From positions 235,016 through 299,015 of the forward strand of contig CAWFTU010000008.1 in assembly GCA_963818725.1 (NCBI GenBank): a DNA stretch of 64,000 nucleotides. Reading direction: 5' to 3'. How positions within the stretch are numbered: position 1 is the first letter of the stretch; each line of letters opens with the position of its first letter. A program made the translations under genes and the position numbers. This document shows positions 24,677-34,003 of this stretch, one piece after another. The notes beneath the pieces were generated by a model. That model was not told the origin of the DNA. It saw nothing but the letters and a program-made list of their open reading frames with translations, and did no database searches. The stretch is from DATFDN01 sp963818725 (GTDB lineage Bacteria > Pseudomonadota > Alphaproteobacteria > Acetobacterales > Acetobacteraceae).

Positions 24677-26668
24677 TCAATTGGCGATACGTCGCTCATC
24701 GCTTTGGCCCGGACGCTTCTTGCGCCGGGGCCCGCGTGCCCGGCCGCCTGACCGCCGGCTGATCTCGGCCTGCGTCTCGTCGCGGCGGGTCGCGACAATT
24801 CGAACCCACTCGGGCGGCCAGACCGAGGTGGTGACGGCGAGGCAAGCGTTCCAAGCCGCCACCGCCTCCTCCAGCCGCGCCGTCCCTCTCTCATGGCCGC
24901 CCAGCGCTGCCAGCGCATTGCCGAGATTCATTTGCGTCATCGCCCAGTCGAGTGGCACCTGATCGCGCGTCCTTTCCTCTAACGCCGCGCGATACGCCGC
25001 CACCGCCTCCTCCAGCCGCGCCGTCCCGCTCTCCCGCTCGCCCAGCGTCTCAAGCGCGGTGCCAAGGTTCATCTGCGTCATTGCCCACTGCAGCGGCACC
25101 CGCTCGCGCGTTATCTCCTCTAGCGCCGCGCGGTATGCCGCCACCGCCTCTTCCAGAGGCGCCGACCCGCTCTCCCGCTCGCCCAGCATCGCCAGCGCGT
25201 TGCCAAGGTTCATCTGCGTCATCGCCCATTGGAGTGGCACCCGCTCGCGCGTCCTCTCCTCCAGCGCCGCGCGGTACGCCGCCGCCGCCTCCTTCAACCG
25301 CGCTGTCCCGCTCTCCCGCGCGCCCAGTGTCACAAGCGCGTTGCCAAGGTTCATCTGCGTCATCGCCCATTGGAGTGGCACCCGCTCGCGCGTCGTCTCC
25401 TCCAGCGCCGCGCGATACGCGGCCACCGCCTCCTCCAGGGGCGCCGTCCCGCTCTCCCGCTCGCCCAGCGTCGCAAGCGCGTTGCCAAGGTTCATCTGCG
25501 CCGTCGCCCAATCGCGCGGCGCCCGCTCACGCGTCGTCTCCTCCAGCGCCGTGCGGTACGCGGCCACCGCCTCCTCCAGCCGCGCCGTCCCGCTCTCCCG
25601 CTTGCCGAGTGTCGCCAGCGCGTTGGCAAGGTTCATCTGCGTCATCGCCCAGTCGCGCGGCGCCCGCTCACGCGTCGTCTCCTGCAGCGCCGCGCGGTAC
25701 GCCGCCCCCGCCTCCTCCAGCCGCGCCGTCCCGGTGTCCCGCTCGCCCAGTCTCCAGAGCGCGGTGCCAAGGTTCATCTGCGTCATCGCCCAGTCGAGCG
25801 GCACCCGTTCCCGCGTCCTTTCCTCCAGTGCCGCGCGATACGCCGCTACTGCCTCCTCCAGACATGCCGGCCCGCAGTCCCGTTCTCCGAGCCTCGCGAG
25901 CGCGCTACCGAGATTGTTCTGTGTCCTTGCCCAGTCGAGCGGCATCTTATCCCGGGGTATTCGTTCGAGTGCTTGGCCGTAGAGGGTGATAGCCTGTTGC
26001 AGCGCCATGTTATCACCGCGCTCCTCACCGTGACGTTGCAGCGCGTCGGCTTGCCTCCAGAGCAGGATGCCTTTCTCGTGGGGCTCTCCGCCGGGCACCA
26101 GTGACGCGGCCTCGCCGAACAGCAGGGCGGCCTCCGCATAGTCTAGCGCGGTGAGCGCGAGTTCCGCCTCGGCTGCCACGGCTCGCGCGGCCTGGAGCAT
26201 CTGCTTCTGGGCCGCCACCTCCGCCTCCCTCGCCAGCCGCCGCGCGTCCTCGGCTGCGGCCTCCGCTGCCGCCCGCGCCGCCTGAAGATGGTGCCGCGCC
26301 TCGTTTCGATCGCCGTAAGCCGCAGCCGCCGATGCCCTCGTCACATGCTCCTGCGCGGCCGGGTTCTCCGAACGCAACGCGGCGATGGCGGCGGTGGCCT
26401 TGCGAGTCTGGTCGACGACCTCGGCCAGCTTTTCGACCAGCCGGTCGTCCGGAACATCGGCTTGGCCGAGGGTTGCCAGCATGGCCCGCATGGCACCCTG
26501 CGTCATGCCAAGCTGGCGACCAGCCTCGGCGACCTTCTCGTCCACCCCTTTCGTCGTGGCCTCGATCAGCATCCGCACCTGATCGGCGGTGAAGCCGACC
26601 GTGACACCGGAGATATTGAGGTCACGTCCGACCGTGGCGTCTTGCAGAACGACGCCGGCGCCCGACAC
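24677..26668 (-). CDS. TPR-repeat protein with N-terminal amyloid-like motif (putative receptor/scaffold)
   Basis: 663 aa, GTG start 2 nt after the upstream gene stops. Residues 11-25 (ATVGRDLNISGVTVG) form a short beta-prone motif that matches the C-terminal end of the upstream protein. Residues about 30-190 are Ala/Glu/Arg-rich helices, probably coiled coil. From about residue 210 there are at least eight 47-residue TPR units built on W-A-M-T-Q-M-N-L-G-x-A-L-x-x-L-G-E-R, nearly identical to each other. The C-terminus is basic (RRSGGRARGPRRKKRPGQ). No enzymatic domain is visible. Degenerate TPR arrays with such N-terminal motifs occur as sensing or scaffold parts of bacterial conflict systems; that role is inference. 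Confidence 0.75.
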   Translation of the reverse strand: MSGAGVVLQDATVGRDLNISGVTVGFTADQVRMLIEATTKGVDEKVAEAGRQLGMTQGAMRAMLATLGQADVPDDRLVEKLAEVVDQTRKATAAIAALRSENPAAQEHVTRASAAAAYGDRNEARHHLQAARAAAEAAAEDARRLAREAEVAAQKQMLQAARAVAAEAELALTALDYAEAALLFGEAASLVPGGEPHEKGILLWRQADALQRHGEERGDNMALQQAITLYGQALERIPRDKMPLDWARTQNNLGSALARLGERDCGPACLEEAVAAYRAALEERTRERVPLDWAMTQMNLGTALWRLGERDTGTARLEEAGAAYRAALQETTRERAPRDWAMTQMNLANALATLGKRESGTARLEEAVAAYRTALEETTRERAPRDWATAQMNLGNALATLGERESGTAPLEEAVAAYRAALEETTRERVPLQWAMTQMNLGNALVTLGARESGTARLKEAAAAYRAALEERTRERVPLQWAMTQMNLGNALAMLGERESGSAPLEEAVAAYRAALEEITRERVPLQWAMTQMNLGTALETLGERESGTARLEEAVAAYRAALEERTRDQVPLDWAMTQMNLGNALAALGGHERGTARLEEAVAAWNACLAVTTSVWPPEWVRIVATRRDETQAEISRRSGGRARGPRRKKRPGQSDERRIAN
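24850..25960. repeat. Tandem 141-bp coding repeats (TPR units), about 8 copies
   Basis: The anchor GCCAAGGTTCATCTGCGTCA recurs, sometimes slightly diverged, every 141 bp (for example 25061, 25202, 25343, 25484). The units encode the 47-residue TPRs. Their near-identity at DNA level implies recent expansion or gene conversion, with expected copy-number variation between strains. Confidence 0.9.
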
Positions 26669-26670
26669 TC

Positions 26671-27135
26671 TTACGTCCCCTTGGGCGACCCGCCGGGCGG
26701 CACGCCCGCGCGTACGCCGCGTATCTCGATATCGCCGCTGAACTTGCCTTTCTCGAGCTTCACGCCCGTGCCCGAGGCGGCGATGTCGGCCAGGCGTAGA
26801 CTGGCGGCCTCGACGTCCTTCAGGTCGACACCGATCGCCGCCGCCACACCCGGCGCCTGCTGCTGGATCAGCTCGGTCAGCTTGTGCGCCGCGGCCAGCA
26901 ACTCGGCATCCTGGCCCGCACCGGAGTTGGTCAGGTCCTCCTCGACCACCGCCCGGCGGCTCTTTGACTCTGGTGCCTGCTCAAGCTGCTCAACCGAGAC
27001 CTTCGGGTATCGGCGCTTGATCAGGTCCTTCAGTGCCGCGTAGGCGTCCTTGACCACGGCGCTGAGCACCTCCTTGCCGGCGTCGGCCCCCGCACCGAGC
27101 GCGAGGCTGAGCACGACTGCGCTAATCGGCTCCAT
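26671..27135 (-). CDS. Small helical protein paired with the TPR gene (putative effector)
   Basis: 154 aa. Start at 27135 (MEPISAVVLSLALG); the longer frame to 27252 adds no plausible sequence. The N-terminus is hydrophobic and small-residue rich (AVVLSLALGAGADAG), followed by amphipathic helices (KEVLSAVVKDAYAALKDLIK and GQDAELLAAAHKLTELIQQ). The C-terminus ends in KFSGDIEIRGVRAG (residues 131-144), which mirrors the motif near the start of the TPR protein encoded 2 nt downstream. A membrane-active or helical-bundle N-domain with a C-terminal homotypic motif is the layout of effector partners of amyloid-signalling receptors. I do not recognise the family by name, so the function is inferred only from architecture. 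Confidence 0.65.
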   Translation of the reverse strand: MEPISAVVLSLALGAGADAGKEVLSAVVKDAYAALKDLIKRRYPKVSVEQLEQAPESKSRRAVVEEDLTNSGAGQDAELLAAAHKLTELIQQQAPGVAAAIGVDLKDVEAASLRLADIAASGTGVKLEKGKFSGDIEIRGVRAGVPPGGSPKGT

Positions 27136-27551
27136 GGGGCGGCTCCCTCCACTCCTGGGCTGCGTCCAAGCCCTACCATCCTTCTGGTCCGCTGTCGCGA
27201 TCCCATCATTCGATGCCGACGATCCCGTCCACGGTGCAACCGTGGGCGCCACACGTTTGCGTGCGTGCCAAACCAGTGATCAAAATCACGGATCATACGC
27301 GAAGGCGATGGTCCGCGATGGGTGCAGGCCGTCTCGTCAGAGTTCCGTATCGATTGGAAGGGTCGAAACGGCCGCTCCGGTTACTGTCGTACAAGTTATG
27401 GCGGCAACCGAAGCGGAGCTTGCCATCCTGCTTCGCAAATTGCTGCATTTCGCTGAGACGAGGATGTGAGTAGACTAAGCCTGGGCAGTCGCGCGCAAGC
27501 CCGCTGGTCCAGCAGCACGAGACGTCGGGCGGTCGCGACTGCCCTTGCGGC
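27136..27551. other. Intergenic region with long inverted repeat
   Basis: 416 bp upstream of the two-gene TPR cassette without a convincing gene. It should hold the promoter of the cassette; no clear -35/-10 pair stands out. A hairpin at 27483-27544 lies just after the neighbouring lipoprotein gene. Confidence 0.5.
27483..27544 (-). terminator. 11-bp inverted repeat downstream of lipoprotein gene
   Basis: GGGCAGTCGCG (27483-27493) and CGCGACTGCCC (27534-27544) pair perfectly around a 40-nt loop and start 8 nt after the lipoprotein stop at 27552. No U-tract follows. A transcript-end structure is the simplest reading. Confidence 0.4.
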
Positions 27552-27830
27552 CTATTGGGTGTTGCCAGGCGAGGATCTGCCTTGGGCGTAGCCCTGCTGA
27601 AACGCGGACTGCTCGTTCTGCTTGACCCTATTATAGATAAGTCCGCCGCCAAGCCCGGCCGCCGCACCTATCGCAGTGCCCAGCGCGGCGTTGCCAGCGA
27701 GCGCGCCGATGACAGCCCCGCCGGTGGCGCCCAGCGCCGTGCCGCCGAGAGCGCGCTGCTGACCCTGAGTCATGTCGGCGCAGCCGGCCAGAGTGGTGCC
27801 GCAAACGAGAAGCACAAGAACCCGTTTCAT
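27552..27830 (-). CDS. Glycine-zipper lipoprotein
   Basis: 92 aa. Signal peptide with lipobox LAGC (MKRVLVLLVCGTTLAGC), so lipid-anchored at Cys16. Residues about 25-65 are a glycine zipper (GGTALGATGGAVIGALAGN, ALGTAIGAAAGLGGG), as in OmpA-associated YMGG-type and osmotically inducible lipoproteins; the tail is polar (NRVKQNEQSAFQQGYAQG). Start chosen at MKRV; a few upstream codons are in frame. It lies 18 bp after the Rap1a-like gene in the same direction. Confidence 0.85.
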   Translation of the reverse strand: MKRVLVLLVCGTTLAGCADMTQGQQRALGGTALGATGGAVIGALAGNAALGTAIGAAAGLGGGLIYNRVKQNEQSAFQQGYAQGRSSPGNTQ

Positions 27831-27848
27831 CAATTGTTCCTCCAAAAT

Positions 27849-28250
27849 TTAACGCCCGCGCGAGCACGGGTATTGCTGGGACATAAACGCGGCAATCTGA
27901 TCGTCGGCGGGTTGCGCCATCCGGCTCGGCTCGGCCTTCGCCCATTGCACGAACGCAGCAATCGCGTTGTTCCGCGTCGGGAGTGGGTTCGGCAGGCAGA
28001 ACAGATGTTGGGCCTGATCCGCCATATCCACCTTCTGGAGGGTGCGAAAGACGCCCACGGTGAACCCATGGCAGAAATTGACAGCCGCCGTGTAGAGCGG
28101 ATCGGTCTGTGCCGCGGAGCACAGATCGATCAAATCACCGGTGTTGCGAACGAGGAAAGTGTCCTGCGTTACCGCCGCTCGTGCCGTGACTCCGGTCCAT
28201 GCCAACCCACAAACAGCGAGGATGGGAAGCCACCGCTTCGTCTGCATCAA
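27849..28250 (-). CDS. Exported Rap1a/Tai-type immunity-domain protein
   Basis: 133 aa with signal peptide (LPILAVCGLAWTGVTARA). The mature part has the Rap1a-like pattern: LIDLCSAAQTDPLYTAAVNF, CHGFTVGVFRT, a later Cys in HLFCLP, NNAIAAFVQWAKAEP and a final YPC, giving four cysteines able to form two disulfides. Known Rap1a/Tai proteins neutralise type VI amidases, but many family members sit away from any T6SS, as here, so the role is open. Probably co-transcribed with the lipoprotein downstream. Confidence 0.7.
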   Translation of the reverse strand: MMQTKRWLPILAVCGLAWTGVTARAAVTQDTFLVRNTGDLIDLCSAAQTDPLYTAAVNFCHGFTVGVFRTLQKVDMADQAQHLFCLPNPLPTRNNAIAAFVQWAKAEPSRMAQPADDQIAAFMSQQYPCSRGR

Positions 28251-28265
28251 CTTTCTCCTTGAGGT

Positions 28266-31200
28266 TCACGCGGAATGGTCTGCTGAAACGGGCTCCTTGG
28301 CAGTCCTGACGACCGGGCGGGACGAGGCGCGCATCCGCTCGCGGAGTGACTGGAAGATCACGTAGAGTGCCGGGATGGCGAAGATGCCGAGGAACGAGGC
28401 CGACAGCATCCCGCCGAACACGGGCGTTCCGACGTGGCGGCGCGCGAGTTCCGAGGGACCGACCGCCACGACCAGCGGCAGCAGGCCGAGGATAAAGGCG
28501 AAGGACGTCATCATCACCGGGCGGAACCGCAACCGGGCGCCCTCGGTCGCCGCCTCGAGGAGCGGCACGCCCTCGGCGCGCCGCTCCTTGGCGAACTCGA
28601 CGATCAGGATGCCGTTCTTGGCAGCGAGCCCGATCAGCACGACCATGCCGATTTGCGCATAGAGGTCGAGGGTGAGGCCCGCCGCCACGATCGCGGCGTA
28701 GGATCCGACGACGCCGACCGTCACCGACAGCAGAACCGGGATCGGGATGGTCCAGCTCTCGTACAGCGCCACCAGGAACAGGTACGCGAAGAGCAGCGCG
28801 AAGCCCAGGATCATCGCCGTCTTCCCCTCGGCCCGCTTCTCCTGGAAGGAGATGTCGGTCCACAGGCCCGTGTATCCTCGCGGCAGCGTGTCGCGCGCGA
28901 CCTGCTCCATCGCCGCCAGCGCCTGGCCCGACGAGACGCCGGGTGCGGGCTGCCCTGGACCGTCACCGCAAGCCGGTTGTTGTAGCGGATCAGCGCCTGC
29001 GGCCCGATCACCGGCCGCACCTCCACCAGGCTGCGCAGCGGGATCATCTGGCCGTCGGCGTTGCGGACGTTGATCCGGTAGATGTCGTCCACCGAGGACC
29101 GGTCCTCGGCCTCTCCCTGCACCTGGACCTGCCAGGAGCGCCCGAACAGGTTCATGTCGTTGACATAGTACCCGCCCAGCGAGGCCTGCAGCGCCTGGAA
29201 GATCGCCGCCGGCTCCACCTTCAGCACCTTCGCCTTGTCGCGGTCGATGTCGAGGTAGACGGATGGCGTGCTGGCGGCGAAGGTGGTGAACACCCGGCTG
29301 AGCCGCGGATCCTGGTTCGCCGCCACCAGCAGCCCCCGCAGCACCTGCGCGAGCGCCCGCGGGCTGCCGCCGCCGGTGTCTTGCAGCACGTAGCTGAACC
29401 CGCCGCCGGTGCCGAGGCCGATGATCGGCGGCGGCGCCAGCGGCACGGCGCGGCCCGCGCGCACCGCCCGCAACTTGGTTCCGAGCCGCGCGATGATGGC
29501 GGGTGCCGAGTCCGACCGGCCGGCGCGCGCATCGAACGGCTTCAGCGACACGATGATGAAGGCGGCGTTCGACTGCGAGTAGTTGTCGATGAAGTTGAGG
29601 CCGATCGTGGCCGAGTAGTCGGCGATCGCGGGCTCCTGCTTGAGGATGCCCTCGATCTGGCGGACGGCCTCCGTTGTGCGTCCGATCGAGGCGCCGTCCG
29701 GCAGCTGCACGATGACAAAGAACGCGCCCTGGTCCTCCTCCGGCAGGAAGCCGGTCGGGGTGACCTTCCCCAGGCCCCAGATGCCGGCCACGGAGGCGGC
29801 GACCATCACCAGGCCGATCGCCGCGATGCGCACGAGGCGCGCGACAATGGCGCCATAGCCGTCGCGCACCCAATCGATGCCGCGCATCAGCGCGCCGATC
29901 GGCCCGCGGCGCGGCCCGTGCTGGGGGCGCAGGAACAGCGCGCACAGGGCCGGCGACAGCGTCAGCGCGTTGATCGCCGAGAGGAACATCGCCACCGCGA
30001 CGGTCACCGCGAACTGGCGGAACAGCTCGCCCGAGATGCCGGGGATGAAGGCCACGGGCACGAACACCGAGAGCAAGACGAGCGTGATCGCAATGATCGG
30101 CGCGAAGATCTGTCCCATCGCGACCCTGGTGGCCGCGGCCGGCGAGAGCTCGGGATGGTGTTCCATCACTTGCTCGACCGCCTCGACGACCACGATGGCG
30201 TCGTCCACCACGATGCCGATGGCCAGCACCACGGCCAGGAGCGAGACGGTGTTGGCGGAGTAGCCGATCGCGTTCAGCACGATGAACGTGCCGATCAGAC
30301 TGACCGGAACCGCGATCGTGGGGATGAGCGTCGCGCGGAGGCTGCCGAGGAACAGATAGACCACGAGCACCACCAGGACGAACGCCTCGATCAGGGTCTT
30401 CTGCACCTCGTGGATCGTGGCGGTGACGAACGTGGTCGGGTCGTAGGTCACCTTCCAGGCGAGGTCCTCGGGGAAGCTCGAGGCCGCCTGCTCCATGGCG
30501 CGCTTCACGCCGCCGAGCGCGGTGAGCGCGTTGGCCCCCGGCGCCTGGTAGACTGCGAGCAGCGCCGCGGGCGCCCCGTTCAGGCGGGTGGAGCGGTCGA
30601 GGTTCGCCGCCCCCAGCTCGACGCGGGCCACGTCGCCCAGGCGCAGGACCGAGCCGTCCGGGTTCGTCCGGATGATGATCCGCTCGAACTCCGCCGGGGA
30701 AACCAGGCGGCCCTTGGTCTGGATATTGAGCTGCAGCTGCTGGTCGTTGGAGGTTGGGCGGGCCCCGATGCGGCCGACTGCCGCCTGGACGTTCTGGGAC
30801 TGGATGGCGTTCACGACGTCGGCGGTGGTGAGGCCGAGGCCGGTCAGGCGGTCGGTGCGGACCCAGACGCGCATTGCGTAGTCCTGCGGCCCGAACAGCG
30901 TCGCGTCGCCGACGCCCGGCGTGCTCTTGATCTGGTCCAGCAGGTTGATCGTCGCGTAGTTCGAGATGAACAGCTCATCGTGGGTCTGCTTCGGCGAATA
31001 GAGCGCGATCACCCCGAGCAGGGCCGAGGACTGCTTCTTCACCGTGACGCCCTGGCGCCGAACGTCCTCCGGCAGCTTCGACAGCGCCACCTGGACGCGG
31101 TTGTTGACGTTGACGGTGTCGATGTCGGGGTCGGTCCCGAGTTCGAACGAGACCTTGAGCGAGTAGCTGCCATCGTTGCCGCTCACGCTCTTCATGTAGA

Positions 31201-31429
31201 TCATCTTGTCAACGCCCACCACCTGGCTCTCGATGGGCTGGGCGATGGTGGCCTCCACCACGGCGGCCGAGGCGCCGGGATAGGTGGTGGTCACCGACAC
31301 CTGCGGGGGCACGATGTCCGGGTACTGCGCGATCGGGATCACCAGAAGCGACAGCAGGCCGGCGATCGTGGTGAGGATGGCGATGACGGCCGCCAGCCTG
31401 GGGCGGTCGATGAAAATCGTCGAGAACAT
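28266..31429 (-). pseudogene. RND multidrug efflux pump inner-membrane protein (HAE1/AcrB type), one frameshift
   Basis: The first frame (31429 to about 28950) has the HAE1 start MFSTIFIDRPRLAAVIAILT, porter-domain segments, VVLAIGIVVDDAIVVVEAVE with the proton-relay Asp pair in TM4, and GKVTPTGFLPEEDQGAFFV. Near 28955 a single base appears lost (after LAVTVQGSP). The next frame continues with APGVSSGQALAAMEQVARD, YLFLVALYESWTIPIPVLL, LIGLAAKNGILIVEFAKE and FGGMLSASFLGIFAIPALYV to the stop at 28266. The two frames together give the full length of about 1,050 aa with all 12 TM segments. A single indel or a sequencing error would explain it; as read the pump is inactive. Confidence 0.85.
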
Positions 31430-31433
31430 CGGC

Positions 31434-32591
31434 TCAGCTCCGGTCCGCTAGGGGCTGGGCCGGACTGGCGATCACCGTCGCGCCGGGGCGCAGGCTCTCC
31501 ATGCCCTGAACGACCACCAGCTCACCGCCCTTGAGGCCATCGTCGACGACAACATCGGGACCCAACTCTCCCCCCAGCTTCAGACGCTTGATCACCGCCT
31601 TGCCGTTCTCGGCCACGAAGACGTAGGGGCCCTGCTGATCCACCATAAGCGCCGACTGCGGGACGACGACCTTCGCCTCTGGCCGTTCGGCCTCGACGGA
31701 AACCCGGACGAGCTGGCCGTCGATGAGGATGCCGCTCGGGTTGGGCATTGTCGCGCGAACCAAGACCGTGTCCGTGGCCCGGTCCACCTTGACGTCGACG
31801 AAGTTGATCTTGCCCACCGGCTCGTAGAGCGCGCCGTTGGAGAAGCGGATCCGCACGTTGAGCGCCCCGCCCCGCCTCTTGCGCTCCTCCTGCTCGATGT
31901 TGAGGAACTCCCGCTGGCTGACCGGGAAGGTCACGTACATCGGGTCGCGGCTGACGATCTCGGTGAGCGGTCCGCTGTCGGGCCCGACGACGTTGCCCTT
32001 GGTGAACCGCGACCGCCCGATCTCGCCGGTGATTGGCGCCTTGATCTGCGTGTAGCCGAGATCGATCTGCGCGGTCTTGAGGTTCGCGTTCGAGGTGACC
32101 ACCTCGCCCTGCGCCGTCGTCTCGGCCGCTATCCGCTGATCGAGCGTCGCGCGGGCCGCGGCGTCCGTCTTCACCAGCTCCTGGGTGCGCGCCCGCTGGG
32201 CCGACGCGTTGGCGTATTGGCCCTGCGCCGCGATCAGCGCGCCGCGCGCCTGCAGCACGGCGGCGTCGAACGTGTCCGGCTCGATCCGATACAGCACGTC
32301 GCCCGCCTTGACCAGGTCGCCCTCCTTGAACAGCACCTCCTGCAGGAAACCCGTGACGCGCGCGCGAATGTCCACGCGCTCCGTCGCCTCGACGCGGCCG
32401 ACGAATTCGGTGGCGCGGGTGATCGGCCGCAGCTCCGCCGCCACCGTCGTGACCGGGGCCGCGCCCGGCTGCTGCGCCCGGCTGTGGACCACCTGCATAG
32501 CGCCGAATAGAATGGTTGCCAGAGCGAAGAGGCAGGCCTGGGTCCTCCGCACCTGAATGAAACCCGGCCGGCGAATTGCTGGTACTGGCAT
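31434..32591 (-). CDS. RND efflux periplasmic adaptor (membrane fusion protein)
   Basis: 385 aa HlyD/AcrA-type adaptor linking the RND pump to an outer-membrane channel. N-terminal hydrophobic export segment (ACLFALATILFGAMQVVHS), beta-barrel and lipoyl half motifs (RVDIRARVTGFLQEVLFKEG, DLVKAGDVLYRIEP), an alpha-hairpin (about residues 110-170), second lipoyl half (GYTQIKAPITGEIGRSRF), and a C-terminal membrane-proximal domain (VVVPQSALMVDQQGPYVFV). It ends 4 nt before the pump gene, so they form one operon; no outer-membrane factor follows. IS1595 insertion 69 bp upstream separates the gene from its ancestral upstream region. Confidence 0.93.
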   Translation of the reverse strand: MPVPAIRRPGFIQVRRTQACLFALATILFGAMQVVHSRAQQPGAAPVTTVAAELRPITRATEFVGRVEATERVDIRARVTGFLQEVLFKEGDLVKAGDVLYRIEPDTFDAAVLQARGALIAAQGQYANASAQRARTQELVKTDAAARATLDQRIAAETTAQGEVVTSNANLKTAQIDLGYTQIKAPITGEIGRSRFTKGNVVGPDSGPLTEIVSRDPMYVTFPVSQREFLNIEQEERKRRGGALNVRIRFSNGALYEPVGKINFVDVKVDRATDTVLVRATMPNPSGILIDGQLVRVSVEAERPEAKVVVPQSALMVDQQGPYVFVAENGKAVIKRLKLGGELGPDVVVDDGLKGGELVVVQGMESLRPGATVIASPAQPLADRS

Positions 32592-32660
32592 TTTGGAAGA
32601 CCTGTACTGGCGGGCGATGCAGGGTTGCGGAGGATCGGGGCTCGACGCAAGCTTTATGTA

Positions 32661-33708
32661 TCCCGCTTATCGGCCAATCGACCCGCTCTTGTACTTTGCA
32701 GCAGGGAAGCGCAAAGTCGCTCTGAACGCGGCGTCTCGGAGCAGAATGATGCGGGCAATCATGAAGGGGCTGACGGACGTTGAGTTCGAACAACTCTACG
32801 GGACGGAGGGTCAGTGTCTGGCGGCGTTGGTGGCGGCGCGCCAACGTGAAGGAATGCCTTGCCCGCGCTGCGCCAATCTGAAGAGCTATGTCTACGGCCG
32901 CCGTGTCGGCTGCACGCGCTGCGGCCGACGTTGGTCGGTCACCGCGGGCACCGTGATGGCGGACACCAAGCTGTCTCTGACCACTTGGTTCCGCGCCATG
33001 CACCTGATGAGCAGCACCAAACAGGCGATCTCGGCGGTCGAGCTCGGCCGCAGGCTGGGCCTGGGCTATGAGACGGCCTGGTATCTGCACAAGCGGCTCC
33101 GCCACGCCATGACCGAGCGGACGGAGCGCTATTCGCTCGGGGGCGCGAGCGACGACGATGCCGCGCCGCCGGTAGTGGAGGCGGATGACGTGTGTCTGGG
33201 AGGTGAAAGGAACCAAGGCAGCGGAACCGAAGGCAAGACCTGCGTCATCGTCGCCTGCGAGCGGCATGCGGACGGGCGCATGGGCCATGTCGCGATGCGC
33301 GCGGTCAGCGCCTTCTCCAGCGAGGCGGTGGCCGCGTTCCGCGATGCCCACATCGCCGCCGGCGCGACTGTGCACACGGACGGCTTGCGGGCGTTCAACG
33401 CCTTCGGTGAAGCCGGGCGGACGCATGTCGCCACCGTCACCGGCGGCGGGCGTCCGGAGCGCGAGCGCAGCGCCCCGTTCTTCACCGTCAACACCCTGGT
33501 CGCCAATCTCAGTACCGCGCTCAAGGCCACCCACAAGCGGCTCTCCCCCAAGCATCTGCCCGACTATCTCGGCGCCTTCTGCTGGACCACCAACCGGCGC
33601 CGCAACATGCGAGGCATGGTCAACGCGCTTTGCCGTGCCGTCGCTGCGTCGTCCCGTCTGACCCACAAAGGCGTCTACCCGTGACGGGTCGATTGGCCGA
33701 TAAGCGGG
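32661..33708 (+). mobile_element. IS1595-family element (1,048 bp)
   Basis: Terminal repeats: CCCGCTTATCGGCCAATCG starting at 32662 and its complement ending at 33708. TTTATGTA flanks both sides (32653-32660 and 33709-33716), an 8-bp duplication. One transposase gene. It lies just upstream of the RND adaptor gene. Confidence 0.93.
32746..33684 (+). CDS. IS1595-family transposase
   Basis: 312 aa. An N-terminal zinc ribbon (MPCPRCANLKSYVYGRRVGC with a second TRCGRRW pair) precedes the ISXO2-like DDE domain: VVEADDVCLGGERNQ (first Asp), THTDGLRAF-type second Asp as VHTDGLRAFNAFGEAG, and LPDYLGAFCWTTNRRRNM, where Asn/Glu-type final residues of the family lie. Frame intact and bounded by good terminal repeats, so it may be active. 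Confidence 0.93.
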   Translation: MMRAIMKGLTDVEFEQLYGTEGQCLAALVAARQREGMPCPRCANLKSYVYGRRVGCTRCGRRWSVTAGTVMADTKLSLTTWFRAMHLMSSTKQAISAVELGRRLGLGYETAWYLHKRLRHAMTERTERYSLGGASDDDAAPPVVEADDVCLGGERNQGSGTEGKTCVIVACERHADGRMGHVAMRAVSAFSSEAVAAFRDAHIAAGATVHTDGLRAFNAFGEAGRTHVATVTGGGRPERERSAPFFTVNTLVANLSTALKATHKRLSPKHLPDYLGAFCWTTNRRRNMRGMVNALCRAVAASSRLTHKGVYP

Positions 33709-33716
33709 TTTATGTA

Positions 33717-33986
33717 TAGAAACAACCCGCCTTATGTAGGCATATTTAGGCCCCCGTAGCAACGAACCCTGCCTCGTACTGCTCGGGGTCTGAGTAGCCT
33801 TGGACGGAACGCGACGGCATCCGGAATCGCCTCGAACAAGCCAAATTCGTTCGTAGTGACGCGCCGCGAGCTGCTCCGTGCGGTGCTCAGCTGCCCCGTG
33901 CTCAGGCCCAGCTCGGCCGCCACCTCGGAGAACAGCTTGCGGCACTCCAGCATGCGCCTGACCGCCTTGTACCGCGCCCGGTTTCC
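33717..33986 (-). other. Relic region between two IS elements (IS3-like remnants)
   Basis: 270 bp. On the minus strand near the right end it reads RARYKAVRRMLECRKLFSEVAAELG plus LSTGQLST, which resembles an OrfA-type HTH. Towards the left end another frame reads QGYSDPEQYEAGFVATGA before a stop, like an OrfB C-terminus. I read this as decayed, rearranged IS sequence rather than a gene. The left part is the ancestral upstream region of the RND operon, with two TACATAA motifs on the minus strand. Confidence 0.4.
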
Positions 33987-34003
33987 TGGACACAAGGTTG
34001 CTG

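Noticed and set aside
24790..24815. TTCGAACCC string resembling a tRNA T-loop
   Set aside because: No acceptor, D or anticodon stems around it; it lies inside the TPR coding frame.
24952..25989. Long Pro/Ser/Ala-rich plus-strand frames and repeats that might look like a CRISPR or surface repeat protein
   Set aside because: They are shadows of the 141-bp TPR units on the minus strand. Repeats are contiguous with no spacers, so not CRISPR.
28943..31534. 863-codon open frame on the plus strand opposite the RND pump
   Set aside because: Composition is His/Arg/Asp-rich repeats from antisense reading of a high-GC gene; the opposite strand encodes clear HAE1 motifs.
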